Positions 7,714 to 15,526 of a stretch of DNA of 64,000 bases are shown here, in pieces (position 1 is the first letter of the stretch; every line of letters starts with the position of its first letter). The DNA is taken from NCBI RefSeq assembly GCF_032229225.1, contig NZ_CP135076.1:1407001-1471000 (forward strand). The letters are read 5' to 3'. This DNA is from Stakelama saccharophila (GTDB lineage Bacteria > Pseudomonadota > Alphaproteobacteria > Sphingomonadales > Sphingomonadaceae). The notes under the pieces are model-generated. The model saw only the letters and a program-made list of their open reading frames with translations. It was not told the DNA's origin and searched no databases. A program made the translations under genes and the position numbers.

Positions 7714-8877
7714 ATGAACATCAATTCGGGTCGCAAACAGAACGTATCGGTTGCCGATCGGTTCCGTCGAATTTTCAAGACACGCGATTTCATCTTCCAC
7801 GACGGGCGAGATCTTCGTCGTTTTACCTTTTCCGGAACAAAGCAGGGCCTGATGGCCGCTGCCGCGGCAGTGACGATCGGCCTGTCGGGCTATGGCGCCG
7901 TCGCGATCACGGCGGATGCGGTCGCGTCCGCTTCCTCGCCGGACGGGCGGATCGCTTCCATGCAGCAGCAGATGACGGCGATGCAGGCGAAGATGGCGGC
8001 GGTGACTGAGGCCGCGCAGCAGCGCGCCGCCTTGGTGGAGAAGCGCCAGGCGCTGATCGCGGCGGTGCTCGCCGGGCGTGAGGATCCGGCGAAGTTCGAC
8101 ATCGCGACGAACCTGACCGGCACCGACCTGGCGCTCGCCGACCAGATCGCGCCCTTCGGCCGGATCGAGAAGCGCCAGGCCGACCTGGCCATGAAGGCGC
8201 GCAAGACCGCCGAGGCGCGCTATGCGGTCATGTCGAAGCATCTTCGCAGCCTGGGCCTGAACCCGAACCGGTTCGCCCCGGCGATGGGCGGCCCCTACGA
8301 ACCGGTCGACGTCAACGAACAGATCGCGCAGCGCGGCGCCGACAAGCAGTTCCGCTCGCTGTTCGCGGCGTGGAAGAAGCTCGATTCGCTGGAGCAGGCG
8401 GTGATCTCCATTCCGTCGCTCAAACCCGTCGACCATGTCCGGTTCTCCAGCATGTTCGGAGTCCGCAGCGATCCGTTCAACGGCAGCTCGGCGATGCACA
8501 CCGGGGTCGACATTCCGGGCCCGCGCGGCACGCCGGTCTATGCGACCGCCGACGGCATCATCGATCGCGCCGGCCGTGCCGGTGGCTATGGCAACATGAT
8601 CGAGATCAATCATGGCCGGGGCATTCAGACCCGCTACGGCCATCTGTCGAAGATTCTGGTGAAGGATCACGAGCGGGTCCATCGCGGCCAGGAAATCGCG
8701 CTGATGGGTTCGACCGGCCGCTCCACCGGCAGCCATCTGCATTATGAGGTTCGCATCGACGGCCATGCCGTGAACCCGGTGCCCTATCTCGAAAAGGCCG
8801 CCTATCTGGCCGATGTGCAGGATTCGGCCGAGCCGGCGCCGACGAAGGTTGCGGCGATCGGCGGTCCCGCCGACTGA
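7714..8877 (+). CDS. M23 family (LytM) metallopeptidase, membrane anchored
   Basis: A 387-aa cell-wall protein. There is a cytoplasmic basic N-terminus, a membrane segment near residues 48-70, an Ala/Gln/Met-rich coiled coil (about 85-135) and a C-terminal LytM domain with SSAMHTGVDIPGPRGTPVYA (H-x3-D zinc ligands) and STGSHLHYEVRIDG (H-L-H). All zinc ligands are present, so it is probably an active endopeptidase or a DipM-like amidase activator. The ATG at 7714 is preceded by GCGGGG. A GTG 90 bases upstream is possible but has no convincing ribosome site. Confidence 0.9.
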   Translation: MNINSGRKQNVSVADRFRRIFKTRDFIFHDGRDLRRFTFSGTKQGLMAAAAAVTIGLSGYGAVAITADAVASASSPDGRIASMQQQMTAMQAKMAAVTEAAQQRAALVEKRQALIAAVLAGREDPAKFDIATNLTGTDLALADQIAPFGRIEKRQADLAMKARKTAEARYAVMSKHLRSLGLNPNRFAPAMGGPYEPVDVNEQIAQRGADKQFRSLFAAWKKLDSLEQAVISIPSLKPVDHVRFSSMFGVRSDPFNGSSAMHTGVDIPGPRGTPVYATADGIIDRAGRAGGYGNMIEINHGRGIQTRYGHLSKILVKDHERVHRGQEIALMGSTGRSTGSHLHYEVRIDGHAVNPVPYLEKAAYLADVQDSAEPAPTKVAAIGGPAD

Positions 8878-8903
8878 TCACCGCTTCCCGAAAGGGGCGG
8901 ACA

Positions 8904-8937
8904 AAGGGGCGCGCGTCGGTTGCCGATGGCGCCCCTT
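8904..8937 (+). terminator. Hairpin after the M23 peptidase gene
   Basis: A perfect 9-bp inverted repeat (AAGGGGCGC at 8904-8912 and GCGCCCCTT at 8929-8937) lies between the peptidase stop and the erpA start. There is no clear T-run, so termination may be inefficient. Confidence 0.5.
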
Positions 8938-8955
8938 GCGCTTATCTGGACGGGT

Positions 8956-9297
8956 ATGACGGATACACGCACAACCGACCTGTCGCTGACCCAGGCTGCC
9001 GCCGCGCGGGTTCGGACCATCGCCGAGCGGCAGGAAAAGCCGGCGATCCTTCGCCTGTCGGTGGAGGGCGGCGGTTGTTCCGGCTTTCAGTACCGGTTCG
9101 GCCTGGCCGATACGGTGGAGGCGGAGGATATCGTCGCGGAAACGGACGGCGTGCGCCTCGTCGTCGATCCGGTCAGTCTGGATCTCGTGCGTGGTTGTTC
9201 GGTTGATTTCGTCGAATCGCTGGGCGGCACGGCCTTCCGCGTCGAAAATCCCAACGCCGCCGCCGGGTGCGGCTGCGGTTCCAGCTTCGCCGTCTGA
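8956..9297 (+). CDS. erpA: Iron-sulfur cluster insertion protein ErpA
   Basis: A 113-aa A-type carrier that passes Fe-S clusters to apoproteins. The three conserved cysteines are present: Cys41 in EGGGCSGFQY and Cys105/Cys107 in the C-terminal CGCGSSF. An extra Cys81 occurs in VRGCSVDF. The start MTDTRT at 8956 gives the usual length. xth follows 14 bases downstream, so the two are likely co-transcribed. Confidence 0.92.
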   Translation: MTDTRTTDLSLTQAAAARVRTIAERQEKPAILRLSVEGGGCSGFQYRFGLADTVEAEDIVAETDGVRLVVDPVSLDLVRGCSVDFVESLGGTAFRVENPNAAAGCGCGSSFAV

Positions 9298-9311
9298 GGC
9301 CGCGCGCGCCG

Positions 9312-10091
9312 GTGAAGGTCGTCAGCTACAATGTCAACGGCATCAAGGCGCGCCTCCCGCGCCTGCTGGAATATCTGGGCGAACAGAGCCCCGACATCGT
9401 CTGCCTGCAGGAACTGAAAAGCTCGGACGAGACCTTTCCCGAAGCGGCGATCCGCGATGCCGGCTATGGTGCGGTCTGGCACGGCCAGAAGGGGTTCAAC
9501 GGCGTTGCCGTCCTGGCGCGCGACCGTGATCCCGTGGAGCGCAAGCGCGGGCTCGACGGCGATCCCGACGACACGCACAGCCGCTATCTGGAGGCGGAGG
9601 TCGACGGGCTGGTCGTGGCGTCGATCTACCTGCCGAACGGCAATCCCGTTCCCGGCCCGAAATTCGAATACAAGCTCGCCTGGTTCGACCGGTTGATCGA
9701 TCGTGCGGCCGCGCTCTTCGCCGAGGAACGTCCCGTCATCCTCGCCGGCGACTATAACGTCATTCCGCATGACGACGACGTCTTCTCGCCCCCCGCCATG
9801 GCGAACGACGCCTTGATGCAACCGGAATCGCGACGCGCCTATCGCCGGCTGCTGGCCGGGGGCTGGACCGACAGCCTGCGTACCCGCTTTCCTGCGGGCG
9901 GCGTCTGGACGTTCTGGGACTATCAGGCCGGCGCCTGGCGGCGCGATGCGGGCTTTCGCATCGACCACCTGCTGCTCAGCCCGATCGCCGCCGACCGGTT
10001 CGAGGATGCCGGCGTCGACCGCGACTATCGCGGCCGGGAAAAAGCGAGCGACCACGCGCCCACCTGGGTGCGGATCCGCAATCCGGCGTAA
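9312..10091 (+). CDS. xth: Exodeoxyribonuclease III (AP endonuclease)
   Basis: A 259-aa base-excision-repair nuclease that cuts at abasic sites and degrades 3' ends. It has the EEP-family motifs: SYNVNGIKARLP at the start, CLQELKSS (metal Glu), LAGDYNVIPHDDDV (catalytic D-x-N), FRIDHLLLS and the final SDHAPTW. I chose the GTG at 9312, which begins directly at the conserved MKVVSYNVNG N-terminus and gives the family length. It overlaps nothing and follows erpA closely. Confidence 0.93.
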   Translation: MKVVSYNVNGIKARLPRLLEYLGEQSPDIVCLQELKSSDETFPEAAIRDAGYGAVWHGQKGFNGVAVLARDRDPVERKRGLDGDPDDTHSRYLEAEVDGLVVASIYLPNGNPVPGPKFEYKLAWFDRLIDRAAALFAEERPVILAGDYNVIPHDDDVFSPPAMANDALMQPESRRAYRRLLAGGWTDSLRTRFPAGGVWTFWDYQAGAWRRDAGFRIDHLLLSPIAADRFEDAGVDRDYRGREKASDHAPTWVRIRNPA

Positions 10092-10114
10092 TTCGCCAAG
10101 TCTTGGCGTAATGG

Positions 10115-10134
10115 AACGGGCGGGAAGACCCGTT
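10115..10134 (+). terminator. Small hairpin after xth
   Basis: AACGGG (10115-10120) and CCCGTT (10129-10134) form a 6-bp stem with an 8-base loop. Another 6-bp stem, CGCCAA/TTGGCG, lies at 10094-10108. No T-run follows, so a terminator role is only possible. Confidence 0.3.
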
Positions 10135-10234
10135 ACCCAGGAATATCACGCTATTTCAACCTCCTGAGTGTCTGGCATACCTAATGCACCAATACAGTGC
10201 CGGCGCCGTTGCCGGCACGGTATGGGAGGATTCG

Positions 10235-10486
10235 ATGCAACGCATGATATTGGCAATTGCTGCCGCGACCCTGTGTGCGGGCGCTGCCCACGCGGCCGAT
10301 CGCGACGATGCCGCCAAGGCAAGTTCGGCAGCAGCAACGAAGGCGCAGCAGCACGAGACCGTTTCCAGGGACACCAGGGTTTGTGTCAGGATCGAACCCG
10401 TGACGGGATCGCGCCTGCGGCGCACGATCTGCCGCAAATATGGCGAGTGGCTGAAGCGGGGCATCGACCCGCTGGCCGATGAATGA
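10235..10486 (+). CDS. Small secreted protein of unknown function
   Basis: An 83-aa protein with a clear signal peptide (hydrophobic MILAIAAATLCAG, cleavage expected after AHA near residue 21). The mature part is polar and carries a pair of cysteines in RVCVRIEPVTGSRLRRTIC, followed by RKYGEWLKRG; a disulfide is likely in the periplasm. The ATG at 10235 follows GGGAGGA. I recall similar short proteins in sphingomonads but know no function. It converges on the next gene across a shared terminator. Confidence 0.75.
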   Translation: MQRMILAIAAATLCAGAAHAADRDDAAKASSAAATKAQQHETVSRDTRVCVRIEPVTGSRLRRTICRKYGEWLKRGIDPLADE

Positions 10487-10493
10487 ACGCGCG

Positions 10494-10519
10494 GGGAGGG
10501 GGCGCTTTCGTCCCCTCCC
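10494..10519. terminator. Bidirectional terminator hairpin between convergent genes
   Basis: GGGAGGGG (10494-10501) and CCCCTCCC (10512-10519) form an 8-bp G/C stem in the 40-base gap between two converging genes. T-rich tails are weak on both sides. Confidence 0.55.
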
Positions 10520-10526
10520 GACGGCG

Positions 10527-11681
10527 TCACAGGCGCTTTTCGTAAATCTGATAGATGCGGTTCACACGGCTGTCGATCGTCTCCGCGATCGCGATCATCC
10601 CCTGGTTGTCGTCCAGAATCCAGCCGATTTCGCCGCGCCGCGCGCCATATCTGTCGACCGACGCCCGGCGGATATATTCGATCATCATGAAGGCGAGCTG
10701 GCTCGCCATGCGCGAGGATTGCAGGCGCTTCACCACGCCCATCAGCGGCACCCGCATGGTGCGCACCCTGGGCCGGCGTAGCCACAATAGCAGCTTTGCC
10801 CAGCCGAAGGGGAAAAGCGAGCCTTTGAGCGGGGCAATGGCCTCGTTCAGATCGGGCAGCGTGATCATGAAGGCGACGGGTTCGCCGTCGAGTTCGGCGA
10901 TGCGGATCAGATCCTCGAACACGATGGGCTTCAGCTTCTTGCCGACATCGTCGATTTCGGGCTGGGTGAGGGGGACGAAGCCCCAGTTGTCCGACCAGGC
11001 GTCGTTCAGGATGGCGAGGATGATCGCCGCTTCCCGGTCGAATTTCGACTTGTCGACCTTACGGATGACGATGCGGCTGTTGCGTTCGCCGGCGGCGACG
11101 ATCCGCTTCACCAGCGGCGGAAATTCCTGTGTGATGTCGAGTTCATAGGTCAATAGCTGCTTGACCGCGCCGTATCCCGCCGCCTCGATCCAGCCCTGAT
11201 ATTCGGGGCGGTGATGCCCCATCATTACCGTGGGGGCATGGTCGTGCCCCTTGATCAGCAGGCCCGGCTCCTCCCAGATCGACAGGCTGATCGGGCCGAT
11301 CGCGCGGTCCATGCCGTGCTCGCGCAGCCAGCCTTCCGCCGCCGCGATCAGTGCCGCCGCGCTTTCCTGGTCCTCGGCCTCCAACATGCCCCAGAAGCCG
11401 GCGCCGGGGCCGAAGCCCTGCTCCGCCGGCATGGTGAGCGCCAGCGTATCGATATGCGCCGAAATCCGCCCCGTCTGCCGGCCGTCGCGCTGGGCGAGGA
11501 ACAACTGCGCCTCGGCATGGCTGAACCAGCCGTTCTTCTTGGGATCGATGGTCCCGGCCACCTCGCCTCGCAGCGGCGGCACCCAGTTCGGGTCATTTCG
11601 ATTCACGCGATAAGCGAGATCGATAAAAGCCTTGCGGTCCGCGTTGGTTTCGACGGGCCGGATGATTAGATTCTGTGCCAA
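10527..11681 (-). CDS. Large GNAT-fold acyltransferase family protein, possible ceramide synthase
   Basis: About 384 aa. The sequence has the family pattern RVNRNDPNWVPPLRGEV, NGWFSHAEAQLFLAQRDGR, GRISAHID and EEPGLLIKGHDHAPTVMMGH, typical of a GNAT-superfamily group often mislabelled as a pyrophosphohydrolase. The C-terminal half ends in basic and hydrophobic stretches (WAKLLLWLRRPRVRTMRV). The start is uncertain: a TTG at 11681 with a GAGGCG site fits best, and an ATG at 11789 would add 36 residues. The Caulobacter bacterial ceramide synthase is also a GNAT-type acyltransferase. With spt, acp and a CerR-like gene 7 kb away, that role is possible, but it is inference. Confidence 0.7.
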   Translation of the reverse strand: MAQNLIIRPVETNADRKAFIDLAYRVNRNDPNWVPPLRGEVAGTIDPKKNGWFSHAEAQLFLAQRDGRQTGRISAHIDTLALTMPAEQGFGPGAGFWGMLEAEDQESAAALIAAAEGWLREHGMDRAIGPISLSIWEEPGLLIKGHDHAPTVMMGHHRPEYQGWIEAAGYGAVKQLLTYELDITQEFPPLVKRIVAAGERNSRIVIRKVDKSKFDREAAIILAILNDAWSDNWGFVPLTQPEIDDVGKKLKPIVFEDLIRIAELDGEPVAFMITLPDLNEAIAPLKGSLFPFGWAKLLLWLRRPRVRTMRVPLMGVVKRLQSSRMASQLAFMMIEYIRRASVDRYGARRGEIGWILDDNQGMIAIAETIDSRVNRIYQIYEKRL

Positions 11682-11804
11682 GAAACGCCTCGAATTTTGT
11701 ACGGAGCAGTCCCGCCTTCGCGCGGCGCTGTCAACCGGCGAGCGGGGCTGAGCCGAACGGGAACCCTCAAAATGCCTCCATATCGCCACTATCTAGGGGC
11801 AGAT

Positions 11805-12914
11805 ATGCAATCCATGGAAAGCTCTCTTCGCCTTGATGGCGGCGCCACCGCGGGCGTGCGGGACGGTCATCCCCGCACGGCATCGCCCCGCGCTGCCGAC
11901 GACAAGCAGATGTTGCGTACCGCGGCCGAGCTGACGCGCGACATCAATGCGGTGCGCCCCGGCATCTATTGGACGGACCTGATCGCGTCGGTCGCGATCG
12001 GCTATGGCGCGCTCTATCTGGCGGCGACGCTTGCCGCTGTCGGCTGGGCGGTCGTCGCGGGCGTCGTCGCGGTGCTGGCGCTGTACCGCGCGCTCAGCTT
12101 CATCCACGAACTGACGCATGTGAAGCATGCCACGCTGCCCGGTTTTCGCCTCGGCTGGAACCTGCTCGTCGGCATTCCGATGCTGACACCGTCCTTCCTG
12201 TATGAAGGCGTGCATAACCTGCACCATGCAAAGACGCGCTACGGCACGGTCGAGGATCCCGAATATCTGCCGCTGGCGCTGATGAACCCCTGGACGCTGC
12301 CGACCTTCGTCCTGGTCGCCGCGCTGGCGCCCGTGGGGCTGCTGATCCGCTTCGCGATCCTGTCGCCGCTCTCGCTGGTGATTCCGTCGCTGCGCCGGGT
12401 CGTGGTCGAGCGCTATTCGTCGCTGTCGATCAATCCTTCCTTTCGCCGGCGGATGCCCGGCGGGGCGTTCGCCGCGCAGTGGGTGCGCATCGAGGCGGCG
12501 GCAAGCCTGTGGGCGATCACGCTGCTGGTTCTGGTGGCTACCGGCAACCTGCCGCTTTCCGCCTTCGCCGTGATGCTCGCCGTGTCGTCCGGCGTCGCGG
12601 TGATCAACCAGGTGCGTACCCTCGTCGCCCATCTGTGGGAGAATGAGGGGGAGGCGATGAGCGTCACGGCGCAATATCTCGATTCGGTGAACGTGCCGCC
12701 GCCGGCCGTGCTGCCGATGCTGTGGGCGCCGGTGGGCCTGCGCTATCATGCGCTCCACCATCTCCTGCCCAGCCTGCCTTACCATTCGCTCGGTGAGGCG
12801 CACCGCCGCCTTGGGGCCGCGCTGGACGAGCAGTCGCCCTATCACAAATCGAGCCATACCGGTCTGCCGGCACTCACCCGGCGGCTGGTGATGAGCACCC
12901 TGCGCGGTCGCTGA
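11805..12914 (+). CDS. Fatty acid desaturase family membrane protein
   Basis: A 369-aa integral membrane protein with the three histidine boxes of the desaturase/hydroxylase superfamily: HELTHVKH, HNLHHAK and YHALHHLLPSLPYH. Membrane pairs lie around residues 60-105 and 185-225, with a further segment before the last box. The enzyme should use a diiron centre and O2 to desaturate or hydroxylate a lipid acyl chain. The ATG at 11805 follows TAGGGGCAG. It is divergent from the GNAT-like acyltransferase, so both may act on lipids. The substrate cannot be read from sequence. Confidence 0.85.
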   Translation: MQSMESSLRLDGGATAGVRDGHPRTASPRAADDKQMLRTAAELTRDINAVRPGIYWTDLIASVAIGYGALYLAATLAAVGWAVVAGVVAVLALYRALSFIHELTHVKHATLPGFRLGWNLLVGIPMLTPSFLYEGVHNLHHAKTRYGTVEDPEYLPLALMNPWTLPTFVLVAALAPVGLLIRFAILSPLSLVIPSLRRVVVERYSSLSINPSFRRRMPGGAFAAQWVRIEAAASLWAITLLVLVATGNLPLSAFAVMLAVSSGVAVINQVRTLVAHLWENEGEAMSVTAQYLDSVNVPPPAVLPMLWAPVGLRYHALHHLLPSLPYHSLGEAHRRLGAALDEQSPYHKSSHTGLPALTRRLVMSTLRGR

Positions 12915-12928
12915 TCCGCGTCGGCGGC

Positions 12929-12954
12929 GGCCCCGGCCCCGGCCCCGGCCCCGG
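12929..12954. repeat. Tandem GGCCCC hexanucleotide repeat
   Basis: Four complete copies of GGCCCC plus a final GG lie 15 bases after the desaturase stop. Such a tract is prone to slippage. The rest of the 240-base gap to lptG holds an alternating purine-pyrimidine stretch (13053-13082) and no gene that I can support. Confidence 0.85.
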
Positions 12955-13154
12955 CGACGAACGGTGGCACGCCGTCGGCTTTTGAACTTTCCTACAGGTG
13001 GTGCGCCGTGGCACGTTCCCGGCGCTGATTGAAAAGTTGGAATGAATTCCCTCGCGCGCGCCTACGCACGCACGCGCACGCGTTGAGGTGCGACTCTGTC
13101 CGACCTTTGGCGGATTTCCGCAGGGGGCAGGTGACAGCCGGAGCCGCGCCGCGG

Positions 13155-14258
13155 CTATTCCTCGGTGCGGAACAGCACCGCCTCGCCGATCAGCAGGAAC
13201 AGCAGAAACGGCGCCCAGGCCGCCAGGAACGGCGGATATGCGCCCAGATTGCCCATCGCCAGGGCGAAATTGTCCGCGACGAAATAGGCGAAGCCCAGGG
13301 CCATGCCGATCACGGCGCGAATGAACAGTTTGCCCGACCGGGCGATGCCGAACGCCGCCACCGCGCCCAGCAGCGGCATCAGCACCGACGACAGCGGCCC
13401 CGAAAGCTTGTGCCAGAGGCTGCCCTTCAGCGCTTCGCCCGGACGGCCGGCCGCCTCCAGGTCATTGATCGCGCCGTTCAACTCGGCAAAGGTCAGGCCT
13501 TCCGCGTTCACGTTGGCGAGTGTGAACTGCTCCAGCGTCACGCCGTCGCCGAATCGGACCGGGCCGATGTTCCGGGTCTCGCCGGTCGCGGCGTCGAACC
13601 GCTTGGCGTCGAGCAGGATCCAGCCGTGGCTGGCGCGCAGGGCTCGCGGCCCGGACAGGATCGCCTCCAGCTTGCCTTCTTCGCGGTCATAGATTTCGAC
13701 GCCCGACAGCCGCGGCGTGCCGCCGCCGATGGCGTCGGCGATCTGGCGCACATGGATCAGGTCGCCATTATCGCGGACCCAGACATTGGAGCGGTCGCCG
13801 CGGTCGATGGGCAGGGGGCCGTATTCCACGTCCTGCCACTGGTCTAGCGTGGCGGTGGCGCGCGCGACGACGCGTTCGTTGAAAGTGAAGGAAACGATCG
13901 CCACCCCCAGGCTGGCGATCAGCAACGGCGCCAGCACCTGATGGGCGGACAATCCCGCCGACTTCATCGCGATCACTTCGCTGTTCTGGTTCAGCGTCGA
14001 CAGCGTGATGATGGTGCCGAGCAGGACCGAGAAGGGCAGGAATTGCGCGATGATCTGCGGCGTGCGCAGGCCGATATAGCGCCAAATCTCGCTCTGGCCA
14101 TTGCCCGCCACGGCCAGAATGTCGCCGGTTTCGCTCAACAGGTCGAGCGTCTGGAGGATCATGACCAGTCCGGCGAGTATCGCCAGCGTGCGCACCAGGA
14201 ACAACCGCACCATGTAGAGGGAGATGGTGCGAGAGGGGAAGAAATCGGCCTGGCTCAT
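13155..14258 (-). CDS. lptG: LPS export ABC transporter permease LptG
   Basis: A 367-aa permease of the YjgP/YjgQ family. There is one membrane helix near the N-terminus (LVRTLAILAGLVMILQTLDL), two more around residues 50-110, a large periplasmic beta-jellyroll domain and three C-terminal helices. With LptF and the ATPase LptB it extracts LPS (or, in sphingomonads, also glycolipids) from the inner membrane. The ATG at 14258 overlaps the lptF stop by four bases, so the two are translated together. Confidence 0.92.
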   Translation of the reverse strand: MSQADFFPSRTISLYMVRLFLVRTLAILAGLVMILQTLDLLSETGDILAVAGNGQSEIWRYIGLRTPQIIAQFLPFSVLLGTIITLSTLNQNSEVIAMKSAGLSAHQVLAPLLIASLGVAIVSFTFNERVVARATATLDQWQDVEYGPLPIDRGDRSNVWVRDNGDLIHVRQIADAIGGGTPRLSGVEIYDREEGKLEAILSGPRALRASHGWILLDAKRFDAATGETRNIGPVRFGDGVTLEQFTLANVNAEGLTFAELNGAINDLEAAGRPGEALKGSLWHKLSGPLSSVLMPLLGAVAAFGIARSGKLFIRAVIGMALGFAYFVADNFALAMGNLGAYPPFLAAWAPFLLFLLIGEAVLFRTEE

Positions 14259-15445
14259 GCCGCGCGCCTCCGACCCGGCAGGCGTCGGGCGATCGCCCGG
14301 CCGAGTTTCGATGCGCCGCGTTCCAGCGATCCGATCGGCTGCCCGCCCGGCACATGGGCGATCACATAATACATGCGCAGGATGATCGCGGCGAAGACGA
14401 GGAACGGCCCCCACAGGGCGATGACCGGATCGACCCGGCCCAGGCCGCCGATCGCTTCGCCATATTCATTGACCTTGTGATAGGTGATCACCATCACCAG
14501 CGCCAGAAAGACGCCGAGCGCCGATGTCGATCGCTTGGGCGGCACGCCGAGCGCGAGCGCCAGGAACGGCAGCAGCAGGATAGTGGCCGCCTCCACGACG
14601 CGGAAATGGAAATTGGCGCGGCTCTTCAGCCGGGTTTCCTCGGGTCGTTCGGGATTGTGGCCGACCCGGACGAGTTCGGGCAGCGTCAGTTCGCGATTGC
14701 TGTCGCCGCGATTGCGGAAGTTCTTCAGCGTGGGCAGCGGAATGGTCAGATCGTGCGAGGTGAAGGTCAGCACCCGCGGGCTGGCGAAACCCGGCGCGTA
14801 ATGGATCAGCGTGCCGTTGGTGAGGCGGAAGATGATCGTGTTCGGATCGTCCGTGGCAAGGAACTTGCCCCGCTGCGCGTTCACCGCGATCCAGTTGCCG
14901 TCCTCGGGCGTGGTATAGACGAAGATGCCCTCGAGATCGCTGCCATTGTCGTGGCTTTCGTCGATGCGCAGGGTCATGGCGTCGCCGAAATGGGTGAATT
15001 CGCCGATCTTGATCGACGCGCCCAGCGCGCCGGAGCGCAGCTCGAACTGCAGCCCTTCGTAATTATACCGCGCCCAGGGCTGGACGAAGCCGACAATGGC
15101 GAGGTTGAGCGCGGCGAGCGCGAAGGCGTACATGAACGGCACGCGCAGCAGGCGGCCATAGCCCATGCCGACGGCCCGCATGACGTCCAGTTCGGACGTG
15201 GTGGCCAGCCGCCGAAAGGCGAGCAGCACGCCCAGCAGAAGGCCGATGGGGATGCCGAGGCCGAGATATTCGGGCAGCAGGTTGGCGAGCATGCGCCAGA
15301 CGACGCTGACCGGCCCGCCTTCCTCCGCGACGAAGTCGAACAGGCGGAGCATGCGTTCCAGCACCAGGAGCATCGCCGCGATGATCAGGGTGGAGATCAA
15401 CGGGACCGCGATCTGCCGGGCCATGTAGCGGTCGATCGACTTCAT
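14255..15445 (-). CDS. lptF: LPS export ABC transporter permease LptF
   Basis: A 396-aa permease of the YjgP/YjgQ family, partner of the downstream lptG. It has the family layout: N-terminal helices (IAVPLISTLIIAAMLLVLER and around the conserved PEYLGLGIPIGLLLGV), a soluble periplasmic domain (about 125-285) and C-terminal helices. It forms the LptB2FG complex with LptG. The basic C-terminus (ARRLPGRRRAA) is cytoplasmic. It is divergent from nothing and lies 80 bases downstream of a hybrid kinase on the same strand. Confidence 0.92.
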   Translation of the reverse strand: MKSIDRYMARQIAVPLISTLIIAAMLLVLERMLRLFDFVAEEGGPVSVVWRMLANLLPEYLGLGIPIGLLLGVLLAFRRLATTSELDVMRAVGMGYGRLLRVPFMYAFALAALNLAIVGFVQPWARYNYEGLQFELRSGALGASIKIGEFTHFGDAMTLRIDESHDNGSDLEGIFVYTTPEDGNWIAVNAQRGKFLATDDPNTIIFRLTNGTLIHYAPGFASPRVLTFTSHDLTIPLPTLKNFRNRGDSNRELTLPELVRVGHNPERPEETRLKSRANFHFRVVEAATILLLPFLALALGVPPKRSTSALGVFLALVMVITYHKVNEYGEAIGGLGRVDPVIALWGPFLVFAAIILRMYYVIAHVPGGQPIGSLERGASKLGRAIARRLPGRRRAA

Positions 15446-15526
15446 GCGGGAATGCGGCCTCTTCGCGGGCGGGCGGTGCGGCGCCCTGACGGATGCGGGC
15501 GGCTATAGCGGGGCTCGCGCCTTTCG

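Noticed and set aside
10113..10134. EcfG promoter before the small secreted protein
   Set aside because: GGAAC and CGTT are present but only 13 bases apart, too close for the 16-17 base spacing. The bases fit a hairpin better.
14354..15508. Long plus-strand frame opposite lptF
   Set aside because: Asp/Gln/Arg-rich antisense product with no motif; lptF is certain on the other strand.
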